64,000 nucleotides of DNA from assembly GCF_014851395.1 (NCBI RefSeq), contig NW_024041262.1:13537252-13601251 (forward strand). Reading direction: 5' to 3'. Positions 26,269 through 40,900 of this stretch are shown one piece after another. Below the pieces are notes generated by a model, which did no database searches, was not told the DNA's origin, and was given only the letters and a program-made list of their open reading frames with translations. The stretch's first letter is position 1; each line of letters opens with the position of its first letter. The translations under genes and the position numbers were made by a program. Origin of the DNA: Micropterus salmoides (Eukaryota > Chordata > Actinopteri > Centrarchiformes > Centrarchidae).

Positions 26269-29200
26269 AACGTGAAACCAGACACTATTCATTGACAGAA
26301 ATTCTTTGTCCAGCACAAATGCCTCCTCACAACCTCTTTATCCTTCAATCCTCTCTCTATCCATTTATCCATTTTCCCGCTGGCTACATTTTTGCTCGCT
26401 CCTATCAGGCATTTCCTATTCTGTCAATCAGTCATATGTTGAGCATCCTCCATTGACAGTAAACACAGCATCATTGTTGTCTAACTTTCTTGATTAAATC
26501 TTTTAGTATCTTTGTTCTATCTTGTCTGTCCATCCTTCCCTTTACTCTCTACATCTCTGCATCATAAATGTGCTCTCCCTCCCTCTATGGTTAACAGTTA
26601 AAACAGGGCTCTAAGTGCCTTTACTGAACCACTAGCTCAACCTCTCACACTGGATGGTCTGGACTCAGAGGAGAGTGACTTTCTCCTGCTGAGCTCAGCT
26701 TATTTCCACTATACAGAGAGATTAGTGGTTTCATTGGACAGCTGCTCTCAGTCAGAGAGTTATCATGTTGAGACATTTTAATGATCAACTCAGCAACGAT
26801 TACGTTATACTGTACCTTTAAGCCATGAACCATAAGAAAATAAATTACCTACATCCATGTGTAAAAATTTAAATAACTGTATGTATTACATTTAAGAAAT
26901 CAATGCACAGAAAGATTTACATTTTCTGAAAAAAAGGAGATACAAAGCTCAACACATAACAGCGCTTACATTGTCAGAAGAGAATATGCATGGAGTGTAT
27001 GATGCACCATACTAACTATTAATTGGAAATAATTCAAACAGTGGAGAAAACAAAAACAAACAGTTAGCATTTTGGAGATACATGGTTTTCACTTGACAGC
27101 CACAATATGGATGTTCCATGTCCAGTAGGAAGAGAAATTGCTCACTTTGTTAAATCTTTTCTTCTACTGTTAATCCATATTATTATAATTTATACAATAA
27201 AAAAATAAACAAAACTGTTACTGGTCACCATGTGGCAATAGCTTGTCATTAAGGTCATACAAACTGAAAGATGTGGAGCTGTCAAAATGATAGGTTTCTG
27301 TCAACTTTAACACCTGTCAACAAACCATTTATTGTATAACCATTATTCGGTTGTTAGTGAAATTACTAGAATTTTCCTCTGTGCTTTGTTAATGACTAAC
27401 TTGTGACTGGAAATCCAGGCACATGTGTACTTGCCAGCATTAGATGAGTAATTATATAGAAAGCTCTTGCCCACACATGAGTTTCTATGCATGTGTGTGC
27501 GTGTAATTTCCATTCAAAGTGAGTGTTTGTGTGTATGTGTGGGGTATTTTGTAGCAGCCACGCCTGAGTTAAACTCGTCGTCGTTCCAACCTCTTGCAAA
27601 CAGGTGTTGCTGCTGTTTTAACACCATATACTTAACAATGCTAAAAGCTGGCTTTGGAGTTAAACAGAAAGGTAAGGAGGGGCTTCCGACACAAGCAAGT
27701 TGGTTCTTTTATTGTATGTCATTATACCTGAGCACAGCCGTAACTGCTGCCAAGACCTGCCCAACAAAACCAGAAATGCCTTCACCAGTGATGGACATTT
27801 TTATAGTATTCATGTTGTTACAACATGAAGAATGCGGTTGCCCCTGTTTGGTTAATCCACTTTCAACATATGTGATTTGTTACAAAACACCATCTCTTCC
27901 CTCTTTCTCACACATTTTCCTTGAGGCCTCTGGCTCAGTTCCTACTTTACATGACTAATCTAATTTTTCTGCCCACGTGCTCCACACTGAACACACCCCT
28001 AAATGTGTATCAGGGGTGTATATGCATGTTTGTGAATTTGTACGGGGTGCATGTGTATCTGTGTGTGTCTGTGTCTTTATGTGTGTGTGTGTGTGTGTGG
28101 GTGCGTCTGTTCTGCGGCAGAATGTGATCAGCACTCATAGAGGTCAACCAGAGAAACCCAAGAGTGCAGAGGAGTAACTCCATCGCTTTTATCGACCAGG
28201 CCACATTCTCAGCATCTGTTCCCCTTCTCTGCTCTCTCCTGGTTTCTCTGTCTCTTTCTTTTCTGCAGCTATCTGTTCCCCTTCTTGTGTACATTTATTT
28301 AACTAAATGTTTTTATAAATTGTTTAGTGTGCTATCTAATATCTGTGTGGTTGATGAAAGAATTAATTAATCATTTAATAGTGCTTGATAGATCAGTAAT
28401 AAACAATAGCAAGATCATGTTTTGGGTTGCCAGATTGTGAAAAATCACTTTGGCTGGTGTTTATGCTTTCTCTCTGGTAATAATGCAGGTGAATGTATGC
28501 ATTATGAATATTGTGAAAAACTGGTAATCATTAATAAATGCTTAATAAGTCATTAGTAAATGGATTTTGGTCCAGATTCTCTGCAGCCCTTATGTAAGTG
28601 GTCATAGAGGCCAGAGAGATTATTCACAATCTGCCAACCTCAAAGTTGTTCTTATTAATGATTTATAACTGATCCATAAAGCATTAGTAAATGATTTATT
28701 AAGCATTAATAAAGCCATTAGTTAAAATGTATAAACTTTCTATAATGGGTGCCTTATTAGAAAGTGGTATCACACTTTGCTAATTCTGAAACACGCTACT
28801 TCACAAACTGGTGTATTTTTTCTTCTTGTTTCTTTATTTTAAGACATAAATGCAAATAAACAAACTAAATGAATATAGGGCAAATATTAAAGCCAGCTAG
28901 CTAATTTGAACCCACGTAGCCTATTATTATCATAAATAAGCAGAAAATACAGAAAATGGCAGCATTATAGGATGTGTTGCACGTACAACATGTATTCCAG
29001 CCACTTTACATATTTTGGAACAATAATACATTCCTAATTTCTGAAATCTTAGTGCCTGCTAAGAATTTTGAAACACATAAATTGCATAAAACTACAAAAC
29101 CAGCTTTCACGTTGACAGAAATAATGCAACAAATGAGCCAAGAACACACAGAATTCCATGAAATTCCCTTTTCATGCCACAGTACATTAATTCAGCTCTG

Positions 29201-32200
29201 GACTGCTATGGCAGATAAAAAGATAAATATCACAGAGAGAAACGCTTGGCAGAGACACAATCCCCCAACACATTCTGTAAATCCTCATGAGGACAAAACC
29301 TTGACTCCCCGAGCAGAACATTTGGCGGCGAATGAACGGCACGAGCGAAAGCGCAAGTGTTGTGTTCACCCCTGGACCAGAACGGCCAACTCATACCAAA
29401 TCACCTCTAAAGATTTCCCCTGGAATGTCGAGGGATGAATTCCTGAGGGGTGGCAGACGACTTCAGGAGACTGAGTCATGGCCACAAGGGGTCGATTCTT
29501 GTTTGGTACCGTAGAAAGAGACAGTCGACTTTAAAACTTCCTTCATTGGTACAATGCTCATACTGTGTGGATCAGGGTGCAAAAGGGTTAAAGAGAGAAG
29601 GTCAGCTGTGGCCATAGTGCCCATGTCAGTAGAGATATAAGTCAGTAGATGTGTGGAGACCAAGCTATAGCCACACAATGAGTGACTGTGGAATACATAG
29701 ACAGTGAATTGTTTAGTCAGACTGGAGTTAGGGGTTCTTCACAGCTATTGATGTGCTAATGCTTTGGGCGCAGGAAATCAGAAATGTCGATGGCATTTTG
29801 CCCTTCATCGTTTTTCTCATTTGTCTCCTTCTCTTTATCTTTCTGTCAGATGCTTGTTGGAATTGACAATTCACTAAGCCCCTCCCACAAAAAGTGACTG
29901 TCCAGTCATAGCTTAGCAAGTAGGCCTGTCATGTTGAAGTGGTATGCAAGAGTCTCTAGAGTAAGCGATGCTTGAGATTTAGAGTTTGGATGGTGGGGTC
30001 TTTTTTCAGCCTTTCCAAAACAAAAAATGCAAGAGCAAAAGTTTAAACAATGGATTAAACTTTGAACTGTAAATATGACACTCTTTTTAAACTGCATATG
30101 TTTCGTGATCTGACAGACAGCTTAACAGGATCAGAAACAATAACTATGGGGGACGGAGCTCTGGCTATCCCTCCACATTTTCCCCCTTCCTCTATCTATC
30201 TGTCTTGATTTAGTTGAACTAGTCTAGTCCTGAGTGCTATGCATGGGACTAGTTAGAAGATTACGCTTTCTGATTTCTGGAGGGCAGCATGTTGATGGTT
30301 AAGGTCAAACCAAACTCAGGAAGGAAACAGCTCCCACCTCCTACTCACCTATCAATTCAATAACCAAATGCACTTGGCCCAATCACCCTCCCCCCTCTTG
30401 CTTCCTCTAAGCCGCACCCATTCGACCTTCATCTTTCCATATGCTGTCTCAGATCTGTAATGCTCAATAAGTCATCTTATTGATTTCAATCTACGTGGGA
30501 GCAGGAGTATCAGTGCCCGTCTGCATACATATGACTCTGAGTGTGTGTTTTGTGACTCCTATTTGAGTAATCCTTTAAACGTCCTTATAGTATGTGTGCT
30601 TGAATAACATAATTGCATGTGTACTGCAAACCTCAACCTGTTGCTCCTGCTGCCAGGACCAGAAACACTGTTCAGGTGATAGGTCAGCCCACACATGTGC
30701 GGTCATTCCTGGGTAAAATCTCAAAGAGGAACAGGGTTGAAGAGTGAAAGCCTTGGTTTCCCACTTGCCTTGAGGGCTCGTAGCCAAAACCTTAGGCTGA
30801 TAAGAATAGGCAGCGTCCACTCTGTCAAACTCAAAGCAGTTTTAACCATGGTATGAAAGGGCCTTGTCACAGTGTGGCAGCATGGCTGGCCACTTCTATT
30901 GATTATGCGTTTGCCAATAATCTTTCTCGACTTGACATTGTCCAGTATACAATCCTATGTTTAGCCATATATTACACAGCAGTTTCTCACTCTGTCCTGT
31001 TCTCTGCAAAGCAAACCCCTCCATCTCTGAAAGCTGTTAATTATAGCCACCCATGCCAACCCTGGCTCCTAGAAATTATATTTATAAATTATTAACTTTT
31101 TTTTCAAGTGAATGAAGTTCTACAGTACATTTATGTACAGCGAAAAGTGTAAAGTTCAGGACAGTGACACAAGACACTGGGGTTTGCAATGTCATTAGGT
31201 TTAACAAAAATACTTTGGTTAAGATAAGTGAAAGATTGTGGTTTTGGTTAAATGTTAATAAATACATTGTGTCTTTTCTTAATTTTTCTGTATCAAACCA
31301 AGACCATGATCTTTTCCTAAATGTAACCAAGTGCTCTGAGTGCCTAAACATAAACATAAATTTTTTTAATAATGCTGTGGTTGCTATGAGCAGATATTGT
31401 ATTGCAAGATCAAATATTTTGGCAGAAAACAAACTGGGAACACTCCACTGATACATTCAACATTTTGAGACTTACCAGATCCTTTAATTAACATTCCCTC
31501 ATTATGTTAATAGAAAAGGCAAATGTCACTTAGAAGGTCAGTTAATAAGAGCGCCAATCAACTTCACTTGTCTCATGTTGTTGTGACCCCTAAAAGGATT
31601 GTGGGGATTATGCCATGTTGATCAGTTCCCATCCTCAGGAGAAACTCATACTGCCTGGTCTTCCCACAGAGACCTATTCCACATACAAGCCTCCCATGAC
31701 CTTCAACCTCATACCTTGCTCGGCAGCCTGCAGAAGAGTGGAAGTCATATCACACTTCTTTAGATAAGCATCTTGCCTTCAAAACCTCAACTCTGTGGGT
31801 CTACCATAACAGAGTCTGACCGGTATAAGCATGTTTTACCATCAGAGAGATGAAGAGAGTTTTTTTCCTCCATAAGGCTCAAGACAAACCCCTAATCCCT
31901 TTGGAAGTGTGAAGAGGAAATTGGATTTTTAACCCACATATCTGTTGAGCTTGTATGCACATAAAGGAGGGCTAAACTCAAATAAAATCCTAGTAATGCC
32001 AGTAAATCCAGGTTTCTCTCTAAAGATAACCTACAGTACAGTAAAGGTGATGTTCTGGTCCCTCCAACTTCAGTTAAACTATGTCTCCAGTTTCTCAAGT
32101 TACGACTTGTCTTTTCAGGGGAAGCGGCCTTCTGTGTGTTTTCTCTTTCCCTGCAACCTCCTCACTGTGTTTAGCCTTCAGGCCTATGTCGCCTGACTCC

Positions 32201-35200
32201 CCAACACTAATGGATATGGACGTCTGGCAGCACTACAGATTTGTAGATAACTCTTGTTCTTCGGTGAAAAAGATTACATTAGAAATAAAAAGCACATGAT
32301 TGGGTTAGAGTGAGGAATAACATGATGATGAAGCCCATACACAGTGGGCTGTGAGCCGTCATGCCTGGAAACACACATATCATAGAGTATACTTGTTATC
32401 TAAAGGAGGTTTTAGTATTGAAGTTCTGGCTCCTTATATCTTGATCTTGGATGATTCATCTCTCCATCCACCACAGGTTACTTTCAGGCCACAAGTTTAA
32501 TCAAGCAGCATTAAAGCGTCATCCTCAATGGAAGATGTTTTTTACAGCAGTGATTCACTAGAAAACCATTAATACATGACGTGTCCATTTCTGCTTATCA
32601 AATAACCCAGGTTCCCATAAAGCTGGGCAGACACTGTGAGTTTTATTAATCTTGTGAGTTGCATTAACTCACATTGTCTGTGAAGATTGTCAGTCATCCT
32701 GGTCATAGTTATCCAACGGAGGTTAAAGTCAAGGGCAACTGGACTTGGTTGAAGATACTGGAAGACGTTTCGTCCCTCATCCAAGGGACTTCTTCTGTTC
32801 TAAGTCCCTTGGATGAGGGACGAAACGTCTTCCAGTATCTTCAGCCAAGTCCAGTTGCCCTTGAATTTATCTCCGTTGGATTAACTCACATTACATGTTC
32901 TAATGTGCACGGCCACCACCTTTATGGTCATGTTGTCCCGTGTGATTTACAGGTCACAATGTTGGGGGGATCAACAGTGTTGGGCAGTTCATTAGAAAAC
33001 ATTTAATCAATACCTCATTACATTTTTCATCATGGGAAAAGTAACTACTTTACTAATCACTCAACATCAAAAGTAATCACATTTTTCATTACATTTTGTT
33101 ACTCAGCCCGCCTCCTAGCCTCACCACCCACATGTATTGAACATGTGTAGAAATATGAAAAAAGAAACTTTGGTTTAACATACAGCTGTTACTGTTTGGA
33201 TGTACTTACTGACCATCAACAGCTCGCTTAGCTCAAGAGCATATCTATGTTCCCAGGGTTTATATTCCCCAGCTTAATATCCTCTTAACACCTTGGTTTA
33301 ATGTTCTTGGCAATGATGTTCCCTAGGTCAGATGTTCAATCTATGTTTCCCTGGATCAATATGTTGAAATCACCCGCCTACAGCTATAGCCAACTGATTT
33401 TATACTCCTTGAAACCTACGCCCTCAAATTTGCAGGCAAGGCAGTTTACTTTAGACACTGATATCTCCACAGTGGCTGAACAGATTGTTACCATTCAAAC
33501 TGCATTTGAAACGGCCATCTCCCTTTATTGCAATTTGAATTGCGAAGATAGTCCTGATCAGTCTCTTACCCTTGACAGCATAGGACCCTGGTAACATAGG
33601 GATGAGCCCGTTAATCCAGTGACTGCACACAGCAGAACTTCCGTAGTCCTAAACTCACAATAAAGCTGTTAGACTCTACTGATTTCTGGATTTAGTATTA
33701 TCACTGGCTAACATTAGCACACCAGAAAAGACATAAACAAGTCAACTTAGGAGGGTTATTTTAGCCTCTTCAATACAACAGACTCTCCATTGAACACACA
33801 GCCCAACCCTCCATCAAACTCCCTGCAAGACACTGAACATGGCAACCTCCAAACTGTTGGAGTAATGGACATTTACTGGGATTAGTAGCTAATTACACAA
33901 TGTCAAGATCTAATCCCTTACTACACTAAGTAATGCCCAAGATGGTGCAACACCAAAAGTTTAACACAAACTCCCCAGTCAGTTTTGTTGTTATATTCAA
34001 ACAAGATGGCTGTGTCCTCAAAAATGTTGACGAGTAAAACGAGTAAAACGAGTAAAGCGGCGTTACTTTATGCAATTCTACCTTGAACCGAAAGCCTGCA
34101 GATGGCTGTGAAGTGGACAATGTCCAATCTACTTCTCCAACACCCAAATCATTGATCATTCAATGCCAGTTAATTTAGCGTCACAACCCTCGTAGACGTG
34201 CCGACGTGGTGGATATTCAGCCTGATTCTGAAATCCAGTGGTGGGTGACTTATCTGTACAGTGTCTGCCCAGGTCAAGCAGCCCTCTTTCATTGATATGC
34301 ACAAGATCATGAACTTTACGCATCTAAATAACACATCCACCGGTGTGGACAGGACAAAAACAGAACAAATAACTTCAAAAATATATGTAGGACAGGTCTA
34401 CATTAGTTTCACTCTCTGTTTTACTCATTATTAGCTCTTTCAAGTAGCCTCATGGGTTACACAGCCCTCACAGGCCAAACGAAAGCACAAAAGACTCCCT
34501 TTAGCCTGGGACTCCACCACTGTGATAACAACATCCTTCATTCTGCTGTCCCAACAGACTGCATGGCTAATCAACAGACTCCTTTTATTGTCATTTCACA
34601 AAAGCGTTGATTTAATCTGTGAGGCATCAGGTCATTGGAATGACCACTGACTGCAGCCATAAGGAATTCATGATTTGGAGTGTGATACCCACAGGGTGCA
34701 ATCATATAAAAGAAATTCAGAGCCCCGTTCAGAGATATGACCTCCTTCTAAACCCTCAAGACAGAAAGAGTGTGGTCTTTGTATCTGTGGATGGGATGAG
34801 TCCAAGAAGACAATGAGACAAGCTTCGGCGTGGCATTTAGGTCGATGGCCCAACAATGTCCATAATGTCGCACTGAGATGATCTGATTATGTGGCTGACA
34901 ATGTGGATGTCCAGTGCATCATACTGTCCATACAGTGCTGGACAGTGACTATGTGCCCACATGGATTCTATTTAGGCCACTGTGACCCTGGACGATGCAC
35001 CCCATCATTCAACTTCACTGGCTCTGCGCAGTTCATCATAAACTTGCCCAGTGTTTAGACAGGGTCATTCCACAGCCATTTGCTAAATGGCTGAAAAATA
35101 AATCTCTGACCAAGTGAATTACTTGTCTTATTAAAAGAAAAGATCAGTTTTTGAGGAACTTTTTTGCTCCTGAGAGTCAAACAATCTCAAGCATATCTTA

Positions 35201-37834
35201 CTTATCGCTCAGCATGAGGGTTAGTCTTTTTAGTCTTGACCATTTTGAACTTAAAAGCCTTTTACTTTAGGGCCAGTTTATCCAAATTGCAAAAAACATG
35301 ATGACATTTTCATTTTTCCCCGCTGATAAAAGACAAATATCATTGATATCCATCCATTTCCTGTGTCACCCCAATACAGTGGAGGTGAATTAAATTACAT
35401 TTAGCATTAAAACATGTAATTTGTAAAACTAAACAACAATGTAATTCTTCAGATGGCAGATCTGAACTCTGTTTCGAGTCGTGCTAAGCTAAGCATACCA
35501 GCTGCTGGCTATTACCTTGTATTTATCATAAAATGTCAAACTTCTCCTTTAAGTTTAACTTTACACATCCATGTAGATGTAAGGGTATGAATGACATGCA
35601 TTCCGTCACCTGCTTGTGTCCATGCAAAGGTCGCCATATAGCCTAAAATTGGGGTGTACAATGTATGAACATGTCAGCAGAGCAGACACCAAGCGGGAAG
35701 CTTCCGGTCTGAGATGTGAATCCAATGCGGAAGTCCCTTATGCCTGCATTCTTCTGAACTGTCATCAGGTGGCAACTCTTCTGGTTGCAAAAAGAAGTCC
35801 GGTTCAATTAGAAATAATGGTAAAATGACCCTACTTCTCACCTGATTTATTACCTCAGTAAACACTTTCATAATGAGTTTATGCTCTCAGTCACTAGTTT
35901 CATGTCATTTAGTAAATTATGGTCCCATTTAGAGGAAAATAGACCATAAAGCAGAGAATGCTTCAGGGCGGGATTATCTGTGATTGACAAGTCGTTACCA
36001 TCACGACCTGTCAATCAGGCTAGAGTGACTCGTAGGCACTGTGTAAATTTAACCAGCGCCGTTGAAAAAACGTATTAGGAGTTGGCTGTTCACTTTCTCT
36101 GGTGAGTACATTTAGTTTTAAGACTATTGTTCGCTAGACAAAGTTGTCAGCCCTGTTTAAATGACAGTTAACGTGAATTACAGATGCACCTAGCTAAGCA
36201 AGCTAGCTAGCTCCACACATGGCCGTTAGCTCCACCGTCTCGTCCAAACATGGTCACTTCTGGGCACTTCCTGGTTGCAACAAATCAACATGGTGGCGCC
36301 CTAACGGCAGTCCACAAACCAACGGGTGATGTCACAATGACTATGTCCACTTCTTATACACAGTCTATGGCAGACACCCAATGTAGCATAAACACGGATG
36401 TTGGATGGAGTATATCAGGGCCCTAATCTGGCAACGTCAAGTACACTGTGACATGATTTACACTTCACTTTGAGCCTCTGTGAGTTAATTATCTTACCTT
36501 GACAAACAGTATCAGTGACAGAGGTGCAGGGCTGTAATACTTCCGCCTCATCACAGGTGGCGCAGGGGATACAGGGCTCCCGTGAACTTTCCTGGTCTGA
36601 GTAGGTGTCCCCGTTGCACTGTTCACACACTGTGTCATGGTCAATGTCACAGCTGTAAAGCATGCCCTGGCCTTCAGGACATTTGGTGCAAGGTTCACAC
36701 TGCTGTGAGATTTTATTGAAATAGTAGCCATAGTTGCACACACAGGTGGCGTCGTTGGAGTCTGTGCAGGGCGACTTCATGCGGTATAGACCTGTGCATA
36801 ATGTGCAGGGCTGACATCTCTCTGTGTGACTTAAGTTTTCGGAGAAGGTTTCACCTGCAAGGAGAGGGAAAAAAACACATTTAACTTGATCTGCCAAAAG
36901 CCTGAATTCTGTTTCTTCAGCCATCTCTTCAAAAAAAAACCAGCATATTCACAATACATTGTTGGCTCCGCTCCAGTGTCTCTTTTGAAACAACCACATC
37001 AAGAAATGTTTCAGTCTTATCTTTAAATATGACAAAAAGACTCATTTTAGGTGTGCTACAAAATGTGACAGTAGCATCTTTGAAATTATTGTCATGGCAA
37101 TTTTAAATATACATTTTAATGCTAATTAAATTTTAATCATAAATCAAATATCTGAATTTTCAAAGTTTAGCTTTAAAGTTGTTTTCTCTCTTGTGGAGTA
37201 AATTTTTCATGCTTCCGTCTTATTTCTGTACATATTTTTCTCTCTCACCTAATTTCTTGTCTTGTGCCCTTTACATAGTCAATTTGAGATTGTGGAATAC
37301 TGTAATTTACCTCCATCTATTAGGTTTTTGCTTTATTTTTACAGTTTAAAAGCCTATGTCTTTAGTTTTAGAATCAATTTAAATGTCTAAACAACTGTAT
37401 AAATTACGTCGTGGAGAATCATTTGTGTAGTATGCGTTTCATATATCATATTTGTTCTTATTATGCCTCTAAGTCATCTTAACATTTCTTATTTAAATGT
37501 GTATCACAAAGTGGAAAGAGCTTTTTGCTGGGAACAAATGTGGATTCAGCTTTAGGGTAATTTCCCCTGTTGGATATATAACTACAGAGGTCACTTTTGA
37601 CAAGAAAAGATTTTGAACATGTGTATGAGCAACATCTTTCCTAGATGTTTTTAGATGATGAACCTTCATTCATCACAAATTTCATAAATGTTTTGTACAC
37701 CTGAAAGATTTCCTAGTACGGATATATTTGCAGAGGACGCAATCAATATTGCATGTTTTATGGAATTGTATTTCGGCTGGATAGAGGACTGGGAAACACA
37801 CTAAATTATGCAACAGACCTATTTGTAAGAGCAG

Positions 37835-37905
<71 letters not shown>

Positions 37906-40900
37906 GAGGTGGGGGGATTCACTGTGAAAGTATGACCTCAAAATCTCTATAATAAAGTATATCTAAACTGGTATTATTTATTTTGAGCTGAGACAATGTT
38001 AAGAAGAGCTGAAACAGTCCGAGAGAAAACACAGAGAGAAAAATCACCTTCAGCTATGTTGGTAATCCTTTTTTCTAGCAAAAATTCTCTAGTTTCAACT
38101 TCTCACTTGGGAGGATTTGTTGCTTTTCTTTGTCTTATGTGATACTGTTATTATTATTACTAAACATAATATGTTGAGTCACCAAGTATTGGCTGGAAAA
38201 ACAAGCCATCAAATATCATGATCTTGGGGGTTAAGAAATTCTGATGGGAATTTAATGACTATTTTCTTAAATTTTATAGACCAGACAATACTCTGCAGAT
38301 TAATCGACAATGAAAGTAAATAAAACTACTCTGTTTAAGACATGTTTTATGTCGACACATTAGTTGCTGTACCTTTAAACATTAAAAGCTCTTACTATAA
38401 ATTTGTGCACCAGATCTCATCTTTCCATATCCTGCCTCAGTTGGCCTGTCTGAGATTACTTTACCTAAACTAAAGTAGTGCTGCAATTATTGATTAATGT
38501 GCAGATTTTCTCAAGTCGCTGTTTTGTCTAAAAAAAGTGATGTTTTTAAATTGCTTGTTTTGTTCAACCAACAGTCTAAATCTAAACACATTCAATATAT
38601 TATCATTAAGAAAACCTGCAGATATTCGTCTTAAGCTGGTACCACAGAATGTTTAGGAATTTGGTTTTAAAATGGCTTAAACGATTAAAGCTAAATGAAA
38701 CTAAACTGTGTGTGGTAGGAGACAGGGGCGGTGTAGACCCTTTGCAGCTCAGTGTTCCATAGCATATCAAGTTTTCGGTCTGCATCACTGGCCCACCAAT
38801 CACGGCAGACGCCCTGATGATGCAGAGATTAAAACAGAGATGAGGGGAGATAGACACTGAGACAGAGAGACAAATAGACAGACGACGAGAAAGCAGAGAC
38901 TGTTTTCTCGTCATTTGAGATGAGTCCGTGTGTGTGCAGTTCTCCTAAATTGGTGGTGTCAAATGAGGGTCCTTCACATTTTTGTTTAATTATCTCTTTA
39001 GGAAGTGGACAAACTATTGTTCCTCCCTCGCATGTGGGCCTAGTTGGTGTCCCCACCACCACCCGCATCCCATTATCACCCCCCTCTCCTCAAACAGACA
39101 CACACTACCCCCCTCCCCACCCCACGAGTGCTCTCAGAGCCATTATCATAATGCCATGCATCAATAATGCAAGTCAATACATTAATAACGCTAGCCTGCA
39201 GCATGCATAAAGGGGGGTTAAAGGAGGGGGAGCCAATGGAGGCACGCGGGGTGGGTTACAGATGGTCTTTGCCTGGCTCAGCATATCATATCATAACAGT
39301 ACTTTCACCTCTAGTCTAACATTCAGTCCTTTGTTTTCAACACCCATAAAAGGGATTCCTGACTTTATTTGGGTAGGATGAGGTGTGCGTGTGGGTGCAT
39401 GTGTTGGAGTTTTTTGTGTCTGCTTCTGTGTGTGTGTGTGTGTGTGCGTGTGAGTGTGAAGCATTAACTGCTGGCTGAGAAGTTCGCCTTGTTTCCATTC
39501 CAGCTGCACAGCTGTACTTTCTCTGTTTCATCTACACTCATCTGTTCTTTCATCCAAACTCCCCCGTGTATTTCAGATGGCAGTCCTTTTTAGCACATCA
39601 ACCAGTTCCCTATTAACTATCTGTACTAAATGAAGCCTGAATACTTTTTGGAAACACACACAGTCTGTTTTATAAATGGATGCTTGTACTCATTGGATTA
39701 CATCAACATGCCTGAAACAACACACCCAAAGACATATGGTGGGTGGGAGTTGATGGTGAAATAAAATTAGGAAGTAAGATTGTCAGAAATGAAAAATAGT
39801 TTCTGTTTTTGTTAACACCTTGAAAAACACATTACTTAGGCTTACGATTAATGGGGAAATGCCTGTTTATAGTTCATGAGATGATAAAACAACATTAGTT
39901 TTGTACTCCTAACCCTAACCATTCTGATTTAGCTTAATTGAACAGTCAGTAAGGTCTGGCCCTGTTCTGCTATGCCTGTCAAGCTTTCCATTCTCAAACG
40001 GATTCTTAAAAAAAAAGATATTTAGAAATGAGATAATTCGGATCAAACAATTGATCTTCGAGCTTTTCGTTTTTAACTAATGACCATTGATTATTTCTAA
40101 GGAATTCACTTTGCTTTGCATATTTATTATTTATTATTTAGCTATTTTTGTTAATATAATTATTTTACTTTGTTTAATCCACTCATATTTACTCTCCCCC
40201 TTCTTCTCAAAATGTATTGTTTCCTGAATAAATAACAGCTGGTAGCCTGCTGAGTGAAGGCCAAGATCAGTTTCACCAGAGGCATAATATTTAATGAATT
40301 CACCATTGGGCATTGCTATAAAACAAATGGTAACCCATGCAAATTAGAAAAAAGAAATACGCTAATTTTTATCAAAAGAAAGCCATGCTCTCTGCAGCGA
40401 GAGAATTCTGATAATATATCAGAATCAAACCAGTGATCATCTGATTTAGATGACAGTGTGTATAGCCTACATTTGTTCTGCACAGACTAAAAACACTTTA
40501 AATATGACAGTTATGGAAAGTGAAAGTATTTGTGTTGGCTTGTGAAAGGACAATGCGAGCTGTTTTCTGACACAGCCACCAGTGACAAAGTGTGCAGTAA
40601 CTGGATTTTTTGGGCAGGGCTTGCTAAATGGTCAACAGGTAGGACACTAAATAACTCACTTATGGCTGAGACTTCAAAACAAGTTTTTGCTCGAATGCTT
40701 CTGCACACTCATACTCCAGCTCCATCAGCCTGCATTAGTGATCCAATCAATATGTTTGATGTGTTCTTAAAATATCTTTGTGATGTTATCTGATGGAGAT
40801 CTGCTTTGCATTTCTCTTTTTCCACGAGTCAGTGCAGAGCCTGTCTGGCCTCATCACAGTTTTGAGGGCCTGTCACTGCCTGTGTTTATTAATATCTGAA

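Larger units (their letters stand above)
23741..36497 (-). other. ngfr intron 3 (12.8 kb)
   Basis: The largest intron. It holds microsatellites, the fold-back at 32710-32883, families B and C repeats and a hAT-like end. The rest has no recognisable element. The 154-residue plus-strand frame 28974-29438 and the 163-residue frame 27467-27958 are considered chance. Confidence 0.8.

Noticed and set aside
26057..26456. Open frames of Cys-Val or His-Thr repeats around CA/GT tracts
   Set aside because: Direct translation of a dinucleotide microsatellite; the same applies to frames at 37753, 39291, 43014, 44538, 49265 and 56853.
27467..27958. 163-residue plus-strand open frame, the second longest in the window
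   Set aside because: No domain, leader or repeat structure of a protein; it overlaps low-complexity GT-rich DNA in ngfr intron 3, lies antisense to ngfr and lacks splice or promoter support.
28974..29438. 154-residue plus-strand open frame
   Set aside because: Composition is mixed without conserved motifs, and it lies inside ngfr intron 3. Chance is the simpler reading; a protein search with no hits would confirm.
31082..31456. Overlapping open frames on both strands (124 and 95 residues)
   Set aside because: AT-rich sequence lacking stops on both strands by chance or as part of an unknown repeat; no recognisable protein.
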